Shown: piece after piece, positions 60,501 through 64,000 of the stretch
How positions within the stretch are numbered: position 1 is the stretch's first letter
Layout of the letters: each line of letters begins with the position of its first letter
NCBI GenBank assembly: GCA_033026295.1
Contig: CM065182.1
Location: forward strand, 22,928,215-22,992,214
Length of the DNA stretch: 64,000 nucleotides
Reading direction: 5' to 3'
Source: Channa striata
Lineage: Eukaryota; Chordata; Actinopteri; Anabantiformes; Channidae
Made by a program: the position numbers and the translations under genes
The notes under the pieces: model-generated
What the model was told of the DNA's origin: nothing
Databases searched by the model: none
What the model saw: only the letters and a program-made list of their open reading frames with translations

Positions 60501-63451
60501 CTGATGGAGAAGGAGAAGTTCCTAGAGATTCTGAAAGTAAAACTTCAACAGCTGAATGAAAGAATGATTGACAATGTAAATAACAAATTTACCACACTGG
60601 AACAACAGAGTGAAGGTGTTGTGACTTTTGTCAATGGTTTGGAACAAAAGCATAAATCTCTGGATGAGCAGAAGGAATATATCACCTCCTACTTTGAGAT
60701 GCTTCTGAAGGAAAAGGAAGGCTTGATGCATATGCTACAAATGATCATCCAAAAGGAAGCAATCCAAAACCAGCTGGAACAACAACTTTTGTTAGAAAGG
60801 AAATATCTTGAAACACTGAAAGAAGGACTAAAGGAAGACATTGACAATTTGAAAAGAGAGAAAAATGTCATTTACAAAGAGAAACTGGACTTTGAGCAAA
60901 TGACATTGAACATCCAGGACCAAATGCTTATCTTAGAGAAAGAGCTAAGAGAGAAAATGGACAAGCTGGAAATCACAAGGTCTGACTTACAAATGACAAA
61001 ATCCAACGTAGACCTATTGTTAACTGTGTTTAAGAGTGAGAAACCTGACATTGAAGGTCTGACCCTTCAGGTTGAGACAGTTAGACATAAACTTGTGAAT
61101 GTCATGAACATGAACGCCATAAAACAACGAGAACAACAGCTCAAACAGGATGACATTAACAGACAAACCCAAGAGCTACAATCAAGTCAACAAACCATAA
61201 CGGCAGAAAGAGAAGAACTGGAAATTTTGAGCAAGGATCTCAACTACAAGAAACAAGAGCTTGAAGATGCTTTGAAGAACATCAAAGAGGAACGTGATCA
61301 ACTCAGTCAGAGAGAGTCTGACATTGACAGAGAGAGACACATGCTTTTGAATGAACAAGATGGGTTGGAAGCAGAAAGGCGTGAACTAAAAATGAAAGAA
61401 GATCAAATTATAGAGAAGGAGAGGTTCCTGGAGATTTTGAGAGTAAAACTTAAACAGCTGAATAACAGGACAACTGACAACATAACTAACAAATTTACAA
61501 CATTTAAACAACAGAGTGAAGGTGTAGTGACATTAGTTGGCAATTTAGAACAAATACATAAATCTCTGGATGACCAAAAGGGATATATCACATTCTATTC
61601 TGAGATGCTAAAGAGTGAAAAGGAAGGCTTGGCATGTATGTTAAGAATGATCATCTGTAAAGAAGCAATCCAAAATCAATTGGAACAAGAACTTTTGCTG
61701 GAAAAGCAAGATCTTGAAGCACTGAAAGAAGGGCTGCAGGAAGACATTGGCAATTTTGAAAGAGAGAAAAATGTTATTATCAAAGACAGAACTGTCATTA
61801 ACAAAGAGAAACTGGACTTTAAGGAGATCACATTGAACATCCATGAGCAAATGCAAAGCTTAGAGGTGGAACTGAAAGAGGAAATGGACAAGCTGGAAAT
61901 CACAAAGTCTGACCTACAAACAACTAAAGAACAGACAGACCATTTGTTAACTGAGACTGAAAGTGAGACAATCAAGATTCAAGATCTGACTCTTCAAGCT
62001 GATACAGTTAAATATAAACTTGTAAATGTCATGAACATGATTGTATTACAACAAAAAGAGCAACAGCTTCAACAGGCTGACTTCAATAGACAAACCCAAG
62101 AGCTACAATCACGCCAAACAACCCTAATGATAGAAAGAGAAAAACTGGACATTCTGAGAAGGGATCTCAGTAATGACAAACAAGAGGTTGAAAATGATAT
62201 GAAAATCATCAAAGAGGAAAGAGATCAACTCAGACAGATACAGTCTGACATTGACAGAGAAAGAGACATGCTTTTGAATGAGCAGCATAAGTCTAAAACA
62301 GAAAGGTCTGCTTTGAAAATGAAAGAACATCAGCTGCTGGAGAAGGAGAAGTTCCTTGAGATTCTGAGAGTAAAACTTCAACAGCTGAATGAAAGAATGA
62401 TTGACAATATAAATAACAAATTTACCACAATTGAACAACAAGCTGAAGGTGTAGTGAATTTGGTCAATGGTTTGGAACAAAAGCATAAATTTCTGGATGA
62501 GCAGAAAGAATATATTCCCTCCTATTCTGAGATGCTTCAGATGGAAAAGGAAGGCTTGAGAAAATTTGCAGAATGATAATCCACAAAGAAGCATTTCAAA
62601 ACCAACTGGAACAACAACTTTTGTTAGAAAAGCAATATCATGAAACACTGAATAAACAAGTGAAGGAAGATATTAGCAATTTGAAAAGAGACAAAATTGT
62701 TTTAAACAAAGACAAACTGGACTTTGAGCAAATGACATTGAACATCCAGGACCAAATGCTTAGCTTAGAGAAAGCGCTAAGAGAGAAAATGGACAAGCTG
62801 GAAATCACAAAGTCTGACCTACGAATGACGAAAGACCATGTAGATGTTCTGTTAATTGAGTTTAACAGTGAGAAATCCAAAATTCAAGGTTTGACCCTTC
62901 ATGTTGAGACAGCTAGAAGTAAGCTTGTGAAAATTAATATGATTGTCTTAAACCTTCAAAAGTTTGTTTGGGTAAAGAATGTTTTACAGTCAAATGACGA
63001 ATTGGACGATCATTGGAACATGTCCAAAAGAGATTTTTTGCGAACAATCTGGATGGACACTGTAATGGTACGAAGAGAGATTAATCAGATGAAGAGGAAA
63101 GGTCATGATATGCGAAATAACCTGGAGAAAAGCGTTGAGGTCTTCCATCAGTTAGGGAAGACAAAGACATCAGACATTCACATCAGAGACAGCAGGATAG
63201 TGACAACTAGTGAAAAAGCTAGTCAAACTATCTCATTAGAGACATTCACAGACTGGGATAAAACTATGCAAATAACACTGAAAACTTCTACTACAAAATA
63301 TCAAGAGCAGACAAAGACAGAAGAAACATCAAGAAAGAAAGCACCTCGAGGAAGAAGCACTGGACTCCTGCGTCGCCTCTGGCATTACTGCTGTGGTTGC
63401 TGCAGCCCATGCTCTGTCTGCTGTAAGCCCGTGTGCTCAGAGGAGACCTGA
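30511..63451 (+). CDS. Giant CARD-like/coiled-coil protein, exon 4: about 33-kb repetitive coiled-coil exon
   Basis: One exon runs from the acceptor tttttttgaag (GACAAGCTGG follows) to TGA at 63449-63451. It has three parts. The first is a unique, highly charged coiled coil (30511-32540). The second is an array of about 33 coiled-coil half-units (32540-62960). The third is a unique end with a Cys-rich tail (62960-63448). The frame is open without a break from 30511 to 41655. Further on, 12 small indels break it: about 41656, 43816, 44206, 44397, 48979, 49450, 49789, 53629, 54571, 56577, 56628 and 62560. Their net effect is -11 bases, and the corrected length divides by three (about 10,983 codons). 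No in-frame nonsense substitution was seen. With exons 1-3 the protein would be about 11,600 residues. No catalytic motif or membrane span is visible. The real copy number and frame depend on assembly quality. Confidence 0.8.
31246..32160 (+). repeat. Diverged internal duplication in the unique part of exon 4
   Basis: Two related modules of about 85-90 residues lie at about 31246-31500 and 31897-32160. Each runs from (E)xEVLKSEL or MELLKSEL, through a basic RK-rich stretch and a KKRKELDQ(R/K)LE block, to RERDELE(L/I)(L/V) and a KLQ. A third, more distant copy ends exon 3 (28186-28350). They look like the ancestral building block before the large array arose. Confidence 0.7.
50940..52260 (+). 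repeat. Diverged island inside the array
   Basis: Two successive half-units, anchored at 51055 and 51961, replace the usual A/B text with EEQHLK(N/D)DDLQRKTQDLHS and VMMNITLESDQLSQMKSDIT. Between them (about 51573-51790) lies a third text type, LTNIRRMIIHKEALQNQ followed by YHETLNKQVKEDISNLK. That type recurs only at about 58911 and at the 3' end of the array (about 62556). The island may mark a former array end. Confidence 0.8.
58690..60900 (+). repeat. Second diverged zone near the 3' end of the array
   Basis: From about 58700 the text departs from the core units: EKFFEILRVKLQ, then TFTTMEQQTEGVVTLISGLE, the LTNIRRMIIHKEAFQ type, and a half-unit with KNIIVLKQNEQQLKQDDIY. Half-units anchored at 59292, 60198 and 61104 follow at 906-base steps without the normal A/B alternation. 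This zone leads back to one ordinary AB pair before the array ends. Confidence 0.75.
62573..63451 (+). CDS. C-terminal part of the giant protein, in a shifted frame
   Basis: After the break at about 62560 the same reading resumes one frame over and stays open for about 290 residues to TGA. The first 120 or so residues are the last repeat half-unit. Then comes unique sequence (NLQKFVWVKNVLQSNDELDD, about 62950) and a Ser/Thr-rich spacer. The end is basic and Cys-rich: GLLRRLWHYCCGCC, then SPCSVCCKPVCSEET. If the shift is real, the longer product would stop at 62576 and this part would be lost or expressed separately. If it is an error, it is the true C-terminus. Confidence 0.6.
   Translation: MIIHKEAFQNQLEQQLLLEKQYHETLNKQVKEDISNLKRDKIVLNKDKLDFEQMTLNIQDQMLSLEKALREKMDKLEITKSDLRMTKDHVDVLLIEFNSEKSKIQGLTLHVETARSKLVKINMIVLNLQKFVWVKNVLQSNDELDDHWNMSKRDFLRTIWMDTVMVRREINQMKRKGHDMRNNLEKSVEVFHQLGKTKTSDIHIRDSRIVTTSEKASQTISLETFTDWDKTMQITLKTSTTKYQEQTKTEETSRKKAPRGRSTGLLRRLWHYCCGCCSPCSVCCKPVCSEET
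63325..63448 (+). other. Basic, cysteine-rich C-terminal tail of the giant protein
   Basis: The last 40 or so residues combine a basic patch (SRKKAPRGRSTGLLRR), aromatic residues (LWHY) and eight cysteines within about 16 residues. Such clusters next to basic residues are typical S-palmitoylation sites at membranes. Zinc or metal binding is an alternative because CxxC spacings are present. There is no CaaX box. Confidence 0.5.
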
Positions 63452-64000
63452 TAGTTCAGGTCAGGGGTGGGTCTATACCATAACTGACTCAGTTTCTTGC
63501 ATACATCAGAAGTAGTAAAGTATTTTAGATTTTTTTAATTGTGTATTTTACTTATTATACATTTAGAAGATCTAAGTCTAAACTAGATACCTGAAAATAT
63601 GAAAATTCTGATTGATTCAGGTTTTTGCTTAAGTAAAGTTAGAATTTTCTTGAACCACCAAAACCAAAACAATAATAAGGCAAAAGTTCAGTGTACATGT
63701 TTGTTTTGTGTGTATCAAAAATATTTCACCTCAGATTTGTTTGCATATGTGAAAATCTTTTTTTCTTTTTGTGTTTTGCAATATATCATTTAAGGGTGTA
63801 GTTAAACAGTTTTAAAGAGTGATCACTTAATCTTCAGTTTGCGGTGAGTTGTTTAAATGTCTGTTACGCCTAATGTACACTGTTGCCCATACAGTTAGAA
63901 TGGAATATGTTTTACCTCTTCTCATGAATTTATTGGGACGATGTGATTTATTTTCAGTGGTTTAAGTTATATTTATAACTTCATAGTTATGTTTTCTCAA
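63452..64000 (+). other. 3' untranslated and downstream sequence of the giant gene
   Basis: AT-rich sequence directly after the stop. I see no canonical AATAAA in the 549 bases present. Weaker AATATA-like words lie near 63593 and 63780. No other gene is visible to the window end. Confidence 0.45.

Larger units (their letters stand above)
32540..62960 (+). repeat. Coding tandem array: 1833-bp higher-order units made of two half-units
   Basis: Anchoring on the LVNVMNM motif gives copies at 32734, 33661, 34567, 35494, 36400, 37327, 38233, 39160, 40066, 40993, 41898, 42825, 43731, 44655, 45561, 46488, 47394, 48321, 49225, 50149, 51055, 51961, 52888, 53796, 54722, 55628, 56555, 57459, 58386, 59292, 60198, 61104 and 62031. 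Steps alternate 927 and 906 bases (309 and 302 aa), apart from indels. Type A carries MNVIKQREQQLKQDDI and type B carries MIVL(Q/R)QKEQQLQQADF. AB pairs of 1833 bp repeat ten times from 32734, then three times from 53796. Core units are nearly identical; the edges and two islands are diverged. The pattern fits unequal crossing-over and conversion. Confidence 0.92.

Noticed and set aside
33271..62648. Recurrent antisense open frames of 60-170 codons repeated every 1833 bp on the minus strand
   Set aside because: They are shadows of the A-rich coding strand. They recur only because the coding repeat recurs, have Ser/Phe/Leu-rich composition expected from reversed Lys/Glu codons, and have no splice or start context.
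32540..62960. CRISPR-like or satellite array
   Set aside because: The repeat is long, without spacers, and open in one frame throughout apart from small indels. It is coding coiled coil in a eukaryotic gene.
26869..63451. Known giant coiled-coil proteins (myosin heavy chain, CENP-E, golgins, trichohyalin)
   Set aside because: No motor, GRIP, EF-hand or other diagnostic domain is present. Similarity to these would be compositional Lys/Glu/Gln-rich coiled coil only.

Overview
The window is vertebrate nuclear DNA, almost certainly a ray-finned (teleost) fish. Coding parts are split by introns with GT-AG borders. The left part carries two recognisable exons of cblb on the minus strand. The non-coding DNA holds fish-type debris: at least five decayed Tc1-like transposons, tRNA-derived SINEs, a hAT-like non-autonomous element, and copies of a dispersed fish repeat.

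Layout. 1-15427 is most likely the large intron after the second coding exon of cblb; I find no exon in it, only repeats. 15428-16814 holds the first two coding exons of cblb (minus strand), with a probable non-coding first exon at 18191-18437 and a promoter-like zone above it. 18960-24139 is intergenic and rich in transposon remnants. From about 24140 to the right end runs one gene on the plus strand, oriented head to head with cblb.

The plus-strand gene dominates the window. Four phase-compatible coding exons can be joined: a start exon (24342-24363), an exon coding for a CARD-like death-fold domain (24666-24896), a 537-residue coiled-coil exon (26869-28478) and one enormous exon of about 33 kb (30511-63451). 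The predicted protein is about 11,600 residues. Its main body is a tandem array, about 30 kb long, of coiled-coil units. The repeating unit in the core is 1833 bp (611 aa), built from two related half-units of 309 aa and 302 aa, in the manner of a higher-order satellite repeat that is fully coding. About 33 half-units are present. The core units are nearly identical, the edge units and two internal islands are diverged, and the protein ends in a short basic, cysteine-rich tail that could be lipidated.

The giant exon carries 12 reading-frame breaks. All are small indels and none is an in-frame nonsense substitution. Eleven fall at short runs inside near-identical repeats and look like uncorrected consensus errors. 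One, at about 62560, lies in diverged sequence and may be real. I know of no named family with this layout (CARD-like head, multi-megadalton coiled coil, Cys-rich tail) and leave the gene unnamed. A membrane- or filament-associated signalling scaffold is a reasonable inference from the layout but is not shown by the sequence.
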